In this document: in pieces, positions 7,118 through 14,672 of the stretch
Layout of the letters: each line of letters opens with the position of its first letter
Numbering within the stretch: position 1 is the first letter of the stretch
DNA from: an uncultured Prevotella sp.
Lineage (GTDB): Bacteria; Bacteroidota; Bacteroidia; Bacteroidales; Bacteroidaceae
NCBI GenBank assembly: GCA_900545525.1
Contig: UQZX01000032.1
Span: 1 to 25,888 of the forward strand
Length of the DNA: 25,888 nucleotides
Direction: 5' to 3'
Notes under the pieces: model-generated
Database searches by the model: none
What the model was told of the DNA's origin: nothing
Seen by the model: only the letters and a program-made list of their open reading frames with translations
Translations under genes and position numbers: made by a program

Positions 7118-10024
7118 TTAATATCCAAAAATCTGTTCGGTGGTGAGGCGGTGTATCCTGCCTATCCTGCCGAGTGCCTCCATGTCCAGCTCTTTCTCGT
7201 CGCCGAGGATTATGTAGCGGCAGGGCTTGGCAGCCATGCGCTTCTGCTCGAAGCCGACGATGTCGTCGAGCGTCAGCCGCGGCAGAGCCTCGTATACGCT
7301 GCGGTAGAGGTCGTAGCCTATGCCCAGCCGGCGCGCGTTGAGATACGAATAGAGCACCGAGGCGCGCGTCACGCGGCGGCTCTGCAGTGTCTTTGTGAGG
7401 CTGTTGCGTGCAATCTCGAACGCAGCCTGCGAGCGCGGCACGGTGTCGAGTATCTCGTTGAAGACGCGTATGCAGTCGGTCATCTTGTCGTTCTGCGAGA
7501 TGATGTACGTATAGAACGACTCGCTGTGCCCCTTGCGCCACGGGCGTTCGTAGCTTGCATACGCGCTGTAGGCAAGTCCGCGCGCCTCGCGCAGCTCCTG
7601 GAAGACCACGCCGTTCATGCTCCCGCCGAAATACTCGTTGAAAAGTTCCTGCACGGGTGTCTCTGCCTCGTTCCACGGCAGCCGCTCGTTGTGATACTGC
7701 ACCATGTATATGTTCTTGGCGTCGTAGGGCGCAATCATAACCTCGTTGACTGGCGTCTCCTCCTCGCCGTATTCCCTGCCAGCGGGCACGGGGAGCAGCC
7801 TCTTCGGCGTCTTGTGGTATCGGGTAATCACTGCCGATGCCTCTTTCTCGCTGTACGGACCGTAGTAGAGCACGGTGTGCTCCATGTCGCAGAGCCTCTT
7901 GAGCATGTCGGGGAGCATCTGCGGACCGGCGGCGCGCAGCTCCTGTTCGCTCAGGGTATTGGTATAGCGGTTGTACGGACCGTGCATGGCGTATTCGCGC
8001 AGGCGCTCAAAACATGCGCGCTGGTTGTTCTTGGCATCGGCGCGGGTTTTCATGAGCAGGTTGACATACTTCTCGTACGACGCGGCATCGCCCTTGGCAT
8101 TGCGTATGAAGTCTTCCCACAGCGCGAGTGCCCGCGGCATGTTCTCGCTAAGTCCGGTGAGCCTTATGTAAACCGCATCTGACGACACGCTGACCGAGTA
8201 GTCGCACGCCAGGCTGTAGAACTCCTGTTTGATCTGCGCCGGCGTCTTCTTGTCCGTACCTATATAATATAGGTATCCGGGGGCAAGCGCCATGGCGCGG
8301 TCTGCCTCCGAGCCGAAGGCATAGTAGAACGTCATGTCGAAGAGCCCGTCGTCGGTGTTCCTCTTATACAGCATCGGCAGCCCGCCGCGCGTCTTCGTGA
8401 CGGTCATGTCCCTGCCATAGTCTACGAAGCGCGGCTCTATCGGCTCGGTCTTCGCACCCGTTATAGCCTCGAGGAAGGCGCTGCTCTTGTCGCGGTTGGT
8501 CGGTATGGGCGTAATCTGCGGCTTTTCGATTTTCTTCAATGTCGTGTCGTTGCCCTGCACCTTGTATACGCAGGCGTAGTTGTCGCGCAGATACCTGCGG
8601 GCAAAGGCGGCAATCTGCTGCTTGGTCATTCCGGCAATCCTGTCGAGCCTGTGCACGACGTCTTCCCACTTCTTGCCGTTTACGAAGGCGTCTACGAACA
8701 TGTCGGCGCGCGCGTCGTTGCTCTGCAGCGACTTGTAGAAGTCGAGCTTCATGTTGTTTACGACAGCCGGGAGCAGGTCGTCGGAGAAGTCGCCGCGTCC
8801 CAGCCGCCCTATCTCGTCGCAGATGAGCCGCCGGAGCTCGTCAAGGCTCTGCCTGTCCTTGGGCGTGCCCGACACCACGAGCGCGGAATAGTCGTTCAGA
8901 CCGTAGAAGAAAGCACCGACGCCCTGTGCCAGCATTTTCTGCTCGAGGTTTATCTCGAAAAGTCCCGCCTTTCCGTTTGCCAGCATCCTCGAGATGACCT
9001 CAAGGGTGTCTGCCTGCATGTCTGACGAGCCTTTGAAGCGCCACGCCATGAGCAGGCGCTCTGCCTCCTGACCCACCACGGTGGTGTCGCGGACGCCTGT
9101 AACAGGCTCGAGCGCGGGATACTCCGGACGCGAGAGCGAGGGAGAGGGTCTGAGACCGCCCATATACTTGTCGACGAGCGCAATGACCTTGTCGGGATCC
9201 ATGTCGCCTGCCATGCACACCGCCATGTTGTTCGGCACGTAATAGCGCTTGAAATAGTTCTTTATGTTCGTTATCGAGGGGTTCTTGAGGTGCTCCTGCG
9301 TGCCTATCGTCGTCTGCGTGCCGTAGGGATGACCGGGGCACGCCTTGGCAAACAGTGCCGTGTATGCCTTGTCCATGTCGTCGGCAAGTCCTATGTTGTA
9401 TTCCTCGTAGACAGATTCAAGCTCTGTGTGGAAGCCGCGTATCACCATGTCGGCAAAGCGGTTGCCCTCCACGCGCAGCCAGTTCTCCACCTCATTGGCG
9501 GGAATGTCCTCCACGTAGCACGTCACGTCGTTGCCGGTGTATGCGTTGGTGCCCTGCGCGCCTATCGACGACATCATCTTGTCGTACTCGTTGGGTATGA
9601 AATACTTTGCGGCAAGCTGCGACAGGCTGTCAATCTCCCTGTAGCAGTCCTTGCGCTGCTGCGGATCGGAAAGGCGGCGGTACGCCTCATACTTCGCCTC
9701 AATCTCATCCAGCAGCGGAGCCTCCGCCGCGGCGTTCCACGTTCCGAACTTCGTCGTTCCCTTGAACATCAGATGCTCAAGGTAGTGAGCCAGTCCCGTT
9801 GTCTCCGCCGGGTCGTTGCGGCTGCCCGTGCGCACGGCAATATATGTCTGTATGCGCGGTTTCTCCCTGTTCACGGACAGATAGACCTTCAGTCCGTTGT
9901 CGAGCGTGTAGATACGCGTGTTCATCAGGTCGCCCTCAACGGTCGTGTACCTGTAGTCCTTTGCCTGTCCCGCAAGCGATATGGCTGCGGCAAGACAGGC
10001 GGTCAAGATAAATCTAAGTTTCAT
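7118..10024 (-). CDS. Periplasmic M16 family zinc metallopeptidase (two-domain, pitrilysin-like)
   Basis: This 968-aa protein begins with a signal peptide (about 1-21, cleavage near GQA-KD) and is probably exported. The first M16 domain carries the inverted zinc motif HYLEH at 80-84, with Glu83 as the catalytic base. The third ligand probably lies in ELESVYEE at 201-208, by alignment with the E-x6-E pattern of the family. The C-terminal half repeats the M16 fold but lacks HxxEH, as usual for the inactive half of two-domain members, and keeps the family-typical EARGLAYS at about 825. The family degrades oligopeptides; the substrate here is unknown. It is transcribed alone, divergent from fumarase, with its own promoter at 10075-10105. 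Confidence 0.94.
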   Translation of the reverse strand: MKLRFILTACLAAAISLAGQAKDYRYTTVEGDLMNTRIYTLDNGLKVYLSVNREKPRIQTYIAVRTGSRNDPAETTGLAHYLEHLMFKGTTKFGTWNAAAEAPLLDEIEAKYEAYRRLSDPQQRKDCYREIDSLSQLAAKYFIPNEYDKMMSSIGAQGTNAYTGNDVTCYVEDIPANEVENWLRVEGNRFADMVIRGFHTELESVYEEYNIGLADDMDKAYTALFAKACPGHPYGTQTTIGTQEHLKNPSITNIKNYFKRYYVPNNMAVCMAGDMDPDKVIALVDKYMGGLRPSPSLSRPEYPALEPVTGVRDTTVVGQEAERLLMAWRFKGSSDMQADTLEVISRMLANGKAGLFEINLEQKMLAQGVGAFFYGLNDYSALVVSGTPKDRQSLDELRRLICDEIGRLGRGDFSDDLLPAVVNNMKLDFYKSLQSNDARADMFVDAFVNGKKWEDVVHRLDRIAGMTKQQIAAFARRYLRDNYACVYKVQGNDTTLKKIEKPQITPIPTNRDKSSAFLEAITGAKTEPIEPRFVDYGRDMTVTKTRGGLPMLYKRNTDDGLFDMTFYYAFGSEADRAMALAPGYLYYIGTDKKTPAQIKQEFYSLACDYSVSVSSDAVYIRLTGLSENMPRALALWEDFIRNAKGDAASYEKYVNLLMKTRADAKNNQRACFERLREYAMHGPYNRYTNTLSEQELRAAGPQMLPDMLKRLCDMEHTVLYYGPYSEKEASAVITRYHKTPKRLLPVPAGREYGEEETPVNEVMIAPYDAKNIYMVQYHNERLPWNEAETPVQELFNEYFGGSMNGVVFQELREARGLAYSAYASYERPWRKGHSESFYTYIISQNDKMTDCIRVFNEILDTVPRSQAAFEIARNSLTKTLQSRRVTRASVLYSYLNARRLGIGYDLYRSVYEALPRLTLDDIVGFEQKRMAAKPCRYIILGDEKELDMEALGRIGRIHRLTTEQIFGY

Positions 10025-10074
10025 CAGTGTTATTTAAATTAGTTTGTTTGCCCAAACCAGTGAATAGGCATGTG

Positions 10075-10105
10075 CAAAGATAAGCCTTTTCGCCGAACCA
10101 GCAAG
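10075..10105 (-). promoter_or_regulatory. Bacteroidetes-type promoter for the M16 peptidase gene
   Basis: On the minus strand the -7 box TATCTTTG (10075-10082) is preceded at 19 bp by CTTG (10102-10105), close to the TTTG-N19-TAnnTTTG consensus. It lies 50 bp before the start codon. Confidence 0.55.
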
Positions 10106-10192
10106 GCTTTCAGGCATTTAAATGCAACGGCGCGGCACACTGCGGCATACGCGTGCCACATGCACGCGCACAAAATATCTTGCCGTTTTATC

Positions 10193-10222
10193 CTTGTTAT
10201 TTAGAAATAATACCTAATTTTG
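10193..10222 (+). promoter_or_regulatory. Bacteroidetes-type promoter for fumarase
   Basis: CTTG at 10193-10196, an 18-bp spacer and TAATTTTG at 10215-10222 lie 41 bp before the fumarase start. The region 10025-10263 thus holds two back-to-back promoters. Confidence 0.55.
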
Positions 10223-10263
10223 CAGGCAATAAAGCAATAACCAAACAATAAAATCAATAAATC

Positions 10264-11913
10264 ATGGCAACAACACCGCAATTTAAGTATGCGCCCATGT
10301 TCCAGACGGGCAGGGACGACACGGAGTATTACCTGCTGACAAAGGAAGGCGTGTCCGTGGGAGAGTTTGAAGGCAGACAGATACTGAAGGTAAGCCCCGA
10401 GGCACTGACAATGATGTCGAACGCCGCGTTCAGGGACGTAAACTTCCTGCTGCGCCGTGCGCACAACGAGCAGGTGGCGAAGATACTTACAGATCCGGAA
10501 GCAAGCGACAACGACAAATACGTGGCACTGACATTCCTGCGCAACGCCGAGGTGGCATGCAAGGGCAAGCTGCCCTTCTGCCAGGACACCGGCACGGCGA
10601 TAATCCACGGCGAAAAGGGACAGCAGGTATGGACGGGCTTCTGCGACGAAGAGGCGCTGTCGCTCGGCGTATACAAGACATACACGGAAGAGAACCTGCG
10701 CTATTCGCAGAACGCTCCGCTCAACATGTACGACGAGGTGAACACGCGCTGCAACCTGCCGGCACAGATAGACATCGAGGCTACGGAGGGCGACGAGTAC
10801 AAGTTCCTCTGCGTGGTCAAGGGCGGCGGCTCGGCAAACAAGACATATTTCTATCAGGAGACAAAGGCACGCATACAGAACCCCGGCACGCTCGTCCCCT
10901 TCCTCGTGGAGAAGATGAAGACGCTCGGCACGGCTGCATGCCCGCCTTATCACATAGCATTTGTCATCGGAGGAACGTCGGCAGAGAAGAACCTCCTTAC
11001 CGTAAAGCTCGCCTCTACACATTACTACGACAACCTGCCCACAACGGGAGATGAGACAGGACGCGCCTTCCGCGACATAGAACTGGAGGAACAGCTGCTT
11101 GACGAGGCGCACAAGATTGGTCTCGGCGCACAGTTCGGAGGCAAGTACTTTGCCCACGACATACGCGTGATACGTCTTCCGCGCCACGGTGCAAGCTGCC
11201 CGATAGGACTGGGCGTGAGCTGCTCTGCCGACCGCAACATCAAGGCAAAGATAAACAAGGACGGAATATGGATTGAGAAACTTGACGACAACCCCGGCGA
11301 GCTTATCCCCGAAGAACTGCGCAAGGCGGGAGAGGGCAACGCGATAAAGATTGACCTCAACCAGCCCATGAGCGAAGTATGCAAGCTCCTCGGCAAGTAT
11401 CCCGTATCGACACGCGTAAGCCTCAACGGCACGATAATCGTGGCACGCGACATTGCCCACGCCAAGCTGAAGGCGCGCCTCGACGCAGGCGAAGGGCTGC
11501 CGCAGTATTTCAAAGACCACCCCGTGCTCTACGCCGGACCGGCAAAGACACCCGAGGGAATGCCCTGCGGCTCGATGGGGCCCACGACGGCAAACCGCAT
11601 GGACCCCTACGTGGACGAGTTCCAGGCAAACGGCGGCTCCATGGTGATGATTGCCAAGGGCAACCGCACACAGGAAGTGACGGACGCATGTCACAAACAC
11701 GGCGGCTTCTATCTCGGAAGCATCGGCGGTCCTGCCGCAGTGCTTTCAATGAACTCCATCAAGAGCATCGAGTGCGTGGAATATCCGGAGCTTGGCATGG
11801 AGGCTGTATGGAAAATCCACGTGGAGGACTTCCCCGCGTTCATCCTCGTCGACGACAAGGGCAACGATTTCTTCAAGCAGCTGAAGCCATGGACACCAAG
11901 CTGCGGCAAGTAA
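10264..11913 (+). CDS. fum: Class I (iron-sulfur) fumarate hydratase
   Basis: This 549-aa cytoplasmic enzyme reversibly hydrates fumarate to L-malate; in anaerobic Bacteroidales this step belongs to the reductive branch that makes succinate. It is homodimeric with a [4Fe-4S] cluster in known members. The class I pattern is clear: LPFCQDTG (Cys106), TAACPP (Cys226) and RHGASCPIGLGVSCSADR (Cys312/Cys320) supply the expected cluster cysteines, and the C-terminal fumarase domain contains MGPTTANRMDPY and GSIGGPAAVL. The length matches E. coli FumA/FumB. The gene is alone on its strand between a divergent M16 peptidase gene and a convergent AraC gene. Confidence 0.97.
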   Translation: MATTPQFKYAPMFQTGRDDTEYYLLTKEGVSVGEFEGRQILKVSPEALTMMSNAAFRDVNFLLRRAHNEQVAKILTDPEASDNDKYVALTFLRNAEVACKGKLPFCQDTGTAIIHGEKGQQVWTGFCDEEALSLGVYKTYTEENLRYSQNAPLNMYDEVNTRCNLPAQIDIEATEGDEYKFLCVVKGGGSANKTYFYQETKARIQNPGTLVPFLVEKMKTLGTAACPPYHIAFVIGGTSAEKNLLTVKLASTHYYDNLPTTGDETGRAFRDIELEEQLLDEAHKIGLGAQFGGKYFAHDIRVIRLPRHGASCPIGLGVSCSADRNIKAKINKDGIWIEKLDDNPGELIPEELRKAGEGNAIKIDLNQPMSEVCKLLGKYPVSTRVSLNGTIIVARDIAHAKLKARLDAGEGLPQYFKDHPVLYAGPAKTPEGMPCGSMGPTTANRMDPYVDEFQANGGSMVMIAKGNRTQEVTDACHKHGGFYLGSIGGPAAVLSMNSIKSIECVEYPELGMEAVWKIHVEDFPAFILVDDKGNDFFKQLKPWTPSCGK

Positions 11914-11943
11914 CTGAATAAGAGATACACCGTAACGGCATTA

Positions 11944-12024
11944 TAAAATATATGGAGGCTTCCCGATATTGTTCTGACAACAAGCGATATTGTCCAGACA
12001 ATAAGGAAGCCTCCATATATTTTA
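11944..12024. terminator. 20-bp perfect inverted repeat enclosing two direct-repeat mini-hairpins
   Basis: Arms at 11944-11963 and 12005-12024 are exact reverse complements (TAAAATATATGGAGGCTTCC and its partner). Between them, two 21-nt direct repeats (11964-11984 and 11985-12005) match at 18 of 21 positions. Each contains its own small palindrome (TTGTTCTGACAA and TTGTCCAGACAA). Located between convergent genes, the element is a plausible bidirectional terminator with a three-way-junction fold. Confidence 0.6.
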
Positions 12025-12058
12025 TTATAATGTAGGACTGACAAATTTGTCTTCCCAG

Positions 12059-12164
12059 TTATATTACAAACAACTCCTATCCTCTCCTTAACTACCTACC
12101 TCTTAACTACTTTACTCCTTACTCCCTTACTCCTTAACTCCTTACTCCCAACTCTACTTCATCT
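12059..12164. repeat. 106-nt G-free tract made of degenerate ACTCCTTA-type repeats
   Basis: From 12059 to 12164 the plus strand contains no G. Much of it is built from variations of ACTCCTTACTCC with a period of about 8-11 bp. On the minus strand this is a C-free purine-rich run with many GG/GGG steps, covering the end and 3' untranslated region of the AraC gene. Confidence 0.75.
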
Positions 12165-13029
12165 GTCCCCTGTAGTCGCTCGGCTTGCATCCTGTCTTTA
12201 TCCTGAACTTGCTTGAGAAATAATCAGGAGAGTCGAAGCAGAGCCTGTACGCAATCTCCTTTATGCTCAGCCCGGTGGTAGACAGCAGTTCCTTTGCACG
12301 CTGCAGGCGCAGGTCCTGCTGGAACATGGCGGGCGACATACCCGTATACTCCTTGAAAAGCTTGCGGAAGTTGGAATAGCTCACGCCCAGCTCTTCCGCC
12401 ACCTGCTGCATCGTGAGGTTTGTCTCCACGCTTTGGCGTATACGGTCGCGCGCCTTATTTATAAGGTCGGCATATCCGCTATTACGGTTCAGCTCGAGGT
12501 TACGCTCAAGATAATACATCACTCCGATAAGATTGTTTACTATTCCTGCAAGTATCTGCTGAGAATATGCCGCCTCCTCGCGTGCCGCGGCTATTGCCGA
12601 ATCGTACAGATGCACAATGTCGCTGCTGTATCCCACATGATATATAGGCTTTTCCGGAGACAAGAAGCCATAGCGCACACGGTCGTCCATGTTCCTTCCC
12701 TTATAACCTATCCAGTAGCTTTTCCAGTTTGAGCCTGGTGCCGGGTGATAGCTGTGCCACTCGTCAGGAAACAGGAGAAATATATCTCCTGCCTTTATCC
12801 TTGTCTTGGCTACATGCTCCGACGAGAACACGCCCTCCCCTTCCAGCAGGTAAAGCATCTGGTATTCGTTGAGCACGCGTCCTCTTGATATATCAAAATA
12901 ATATCCGTCGGCATGCCCCTGCGTAGGATAAGGTTCGTCCGCCGACAGCTCGTCATAGCCCACGGTGCTCACCGTAAGTCCCCAAAGGGAATCCCGGTCA
13001 TTGGCAACAAGATATTTGCTCTTCTGCAT
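12154..13029 (-). CDS. AraC family transcriptional regulator
   Basis: The 291-aa protein has an N-terminal cupin-like sensing domain (about 40-125; GEGVFSSEH and AGDIFLLFPDEWHSYHP are typical of sugar-sensing members) and a C-terminal AraC DNA-binding domain. That domain has two helix-turn-helix units at about 197-220 (MQQVAEELGVSYSNFRKLF) and 246-270 (IKEIAYRLCFDSPDYFSSKF). The effector is unknown, and no carbohydrate-use genes are adjacent to suggest a target. It starts 4 bp after the stop of the GNAT gene, so the two are almost certainly one transcript, presumably driven by the promoter at 13644-13675. Confidence 0.92.
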   Translation of the reverse strand: MQKSKYLVANDRDSLWGLTVSTVGYDELSADEPYPTQGHADGYYFDISRGRVLNEYQMLYLLEGEGVFSSEHVAKTRIKAGDIFLLFPDEWHSYHPAPGSNWKSYWIGYKGRNMDDRVRYGFLSPEKPIYHVGYSSDIVHLYDSAIAAAREEAAYSQQILAGIVNNLIGVMYYLERNLELNRNSGYADLINKARDRIRQSVETNLTMQQVAEELGVSYSNFRKLFKEYTGMSPAMFQQDLRLQRAKELLSTTGLSIKEIAYRLCFDSPDYFSSKFRIKTGCKPSDYRGQMK

Positions 13030-13033
13030 ATAA

Positions 13034-13615
13034 TTATGTTTTCTTTGATCTATGGTGATATTGGAGATGTTTCATGGGATGACCTCCCCACACGGTATCG
13101 CCGACATGCTTGAAGCCCGTTCTGACATACAGCCTTTCCGCCAATGGATTCCCCTTGTCGACAAGCAGCCCGGCAGGAATGCCCATGTCTGCCGCCTTGG
13201 CAATGGCAACACGCAACAGCTCACCGGCAATTCCGCGTCCACGATGCTTCTCGTCCACGGCAAGACTGTCTATGTAAAGCTCGCCCGGTGATGTCTCGTC
13301 GCCGATTGTACTGTAGTCGCGCCCGAAAAATTCGCGCGCCGCTTTTATGAAAGCCTCCCTCAGCTCATGAAGCCTTGCGCCGTCGTAGGTCACACAGATA
13401 CCTGCGACGCTGCCGTCATCATCCAGCGCCACATGTGTGTTCTTATAACTATACTGGGAGTTCTCGGCTTCCACAAGCCGCGTCATCATCCTTTCAAAGT
13501 CTTCAAGACTATGCTCCGGTCCGGCATAATACCTGCAACAATCATAATTCATCGCCTGCATTATAAGCCGCGCTATTGCATTTGCATGCTCCCTGCATGC
13601 CGTCTGTATAACCAT
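13034..13615 (-). CDS. GNAT family N-acetyltransferase
   Basis: This 193-aa protein has the GNAT fold: strand-rich ELYIDSLAVDEKHRGRGIAGELL at 112-134, with the acetyl-CoA-binding loop RGRGIA at 125-130, followed by GLLVDKGNPLAERLYVRTGF, the usual motif B region. It should transfer an acetyl group from acetyl-CoA to an amine on a small molecule or protein; the substrate cannot be read from the sequence. It is the first gene of a two-gene operon with the AraC regulator 4 bp downstream, which hints that the acetylated product or its precursor could be linked to what AraC senses (inference). A well-formed promoter lies 29 bp upstream. Confidence 0.9.
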   Translation of the reverse strand: MVIQTACREHANAIARLIMQAMNYDCCRYYAGPEHSLEDFERMMTRLVEAENSQYSYKNTHVALDDDGSVAGICVTYDGARLHELREAFIKAAREFFGRDYSTIGDETSPGELYIDSLAVDEKHRGRGIAGELLRVAIAKAADMGIPAGLLVDKGNPLAERLYVRTGFKHVGDTVWGGHPMKHLQYHHRSKKT

Positions 13616-13643
13616 GTCGTTTTATAAAGGTCTATAATATCGG

Positions 13644-13675
13644 CAAATATAATAAAAAATAAGGTTATAAACAAA
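13644..13675 (-). promoter_or_regulatory. Bacteroidetes-type promoter for the GNAT-AraC operon
   Basis: Minus-strand TATATTTG (13644-13651) is preceded at 20 bp by an exact TTTG (13672-13675). The -33 element lies inside the left arm of the palindrome at 13663-13702, so that palindrome could also act as an operator. Confidence 0.6.
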
Positions 13676-13702
13676 ACTTACAAACAAGTTTTGATTATAA
13701 CC
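13663..13702 (-). terminator. Palindrome with T-rich tail, probable terminator of rsfS-ftsH-cdsA
   Basis: GGTTATAA-ac-AAAACTT-acaaac-AAGTTTT-ga-TTATAACC forms a 15-bp stem with one internal mismatch. On the minus strand it is followed directly by TTATTTTTTATTATATTT, as an intrinsic terminator would be. It lies 86 bp beyond the cdsA stop. Confidence 0.6.
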
Positions 13703-13788
13703 TCTTAATATCAGGAGTTGGCATGCACGGCTTCTCCTGCGTTGCGGCACATCCCTCTTTCAGAGACGGTGCCCATTATCGCCCATCT

Positions 13789-14658
13789 TTAGAATAAAGT
13801 CAGCGAATAGAGATATACCACCGCCGCCGGCATTGCCATAAGCGAAGAATCGAAACGGTCAAGCATACCGCCGTGTCCGGGTAGTATCGTACCGCTGTCT
13901 TTTATTCCGAGCGTGCGCTTGAAAAGGCTTTCGACAAGGTCGCCCCACGTGCCGAACACCACAACAACAAGTCCAAGCCCCAGCCACTGCGGTACAGTAA
14001 GCACATCGGCACCGTGGTCTATGGCATAAGTGCCCACTATCCATGAGGCAGCCATTACCAGCACTGCACCGCCGATGCTTCCTTCCCAGCTCTTTGCCGG
14101 ACTGACGCGCGGAAACAGCTTATGCCGCCCTATCAGCGAGCCGGTGCAATATGCGCCAGTGTCGTTCGTCCAAAGAAATATGAATATGCTCAGCGGAATG
14201 ATATAGTTGAAACGTATGCTCCCGTCTGTGGCTGCATTGAACGCCAGCACATTTATCATCGACAGAGGCAACGCCACATACATCTGTCCGAGCATGGTGT
14301 ATGCCCAGTCGTTCACGGCATTCTCGTTCTTCGCATACAGCTCGCTTACGAACAGGTATACCAGCGTCAGCAGATAAGGTATGAACACAGCTCCCGTCTG
14401 TACCAGTCCGCTGCAAAATCCGCCTACGGCAAGAAAGAGATACACGCCTGCCACTGTACTTATAAAACGGTTTACGGTAACGCCCCTGACGCCATTTACA
14501 AGTCCGCCGTACTCCCACATAGTAAGTCCCGTCACTATGGCAAAGAGCATTTCCATTGCCATGGCATCAAGAAAACACGTCACTATTGCTGCAACAAACA
14601 GCACTCCCGTTATGCTTCTGACGATAAGGTTGCCTATCTTGCTTTGTTTTTCCGACAT
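13789..14658 (-). CDS. cdsA: Phosphatidate cytidylyltransferase
   Basis: This inner-membrane enzyme makes CDP-diacylglycerol from CTP and phosphatidate, the branch point for bacterial phospholipids. The 289-aa protein is mostly hydrophobic, with several membrane segments, and carries the complete CDP-diglyceride synthetase signature at 244-270 (SLFKR, then IKDSG, PGHGGMLDRFD). It lies 14 bp after ftsH and closes the rsfS-ftsH-cdsA cluster, an order I recall from other Bacteroidetes. Its product feeds the cardiolipin pathway whose last enzyme, cls, is encoded at 20971-22395. Confidence 0.96.
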   Translation of the reverse strand: MSEKQSKIGNLIVRSITGVLFVAAIVTCFLDAMAMEMLFAIVTGLTMWEYGGLVNGVRGVTVNRFISTVAGVYLFLAVGGFCSGLVQTGAVFIPYLLTLVYLFVSELYAKNENAVNDWAYTMLGQMYVALPLSMINVLAFNAATDGSIRFNYIIPLSIFIFLWTNDTGAYCTGSLIGRHKLFPRVSPAKSWEGSIGGAVLVMAASWIVGTYAIDHGADVLTVPQWLGLGLVVVVFGTWGDLVESLFKRTLGIKDSGTILPGHGGMLDRFDSSLMAMPAAVVYLYSLTLF

Positions 14659-14672
14659 ATCGTGTTCCTCTC

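Noticed and set aside
10201..11700. 499-codon open frame antisense to fumarase
   Set aside because: It mirrors the fumarase gene through codon bias, has no recognisable domains and no start context.
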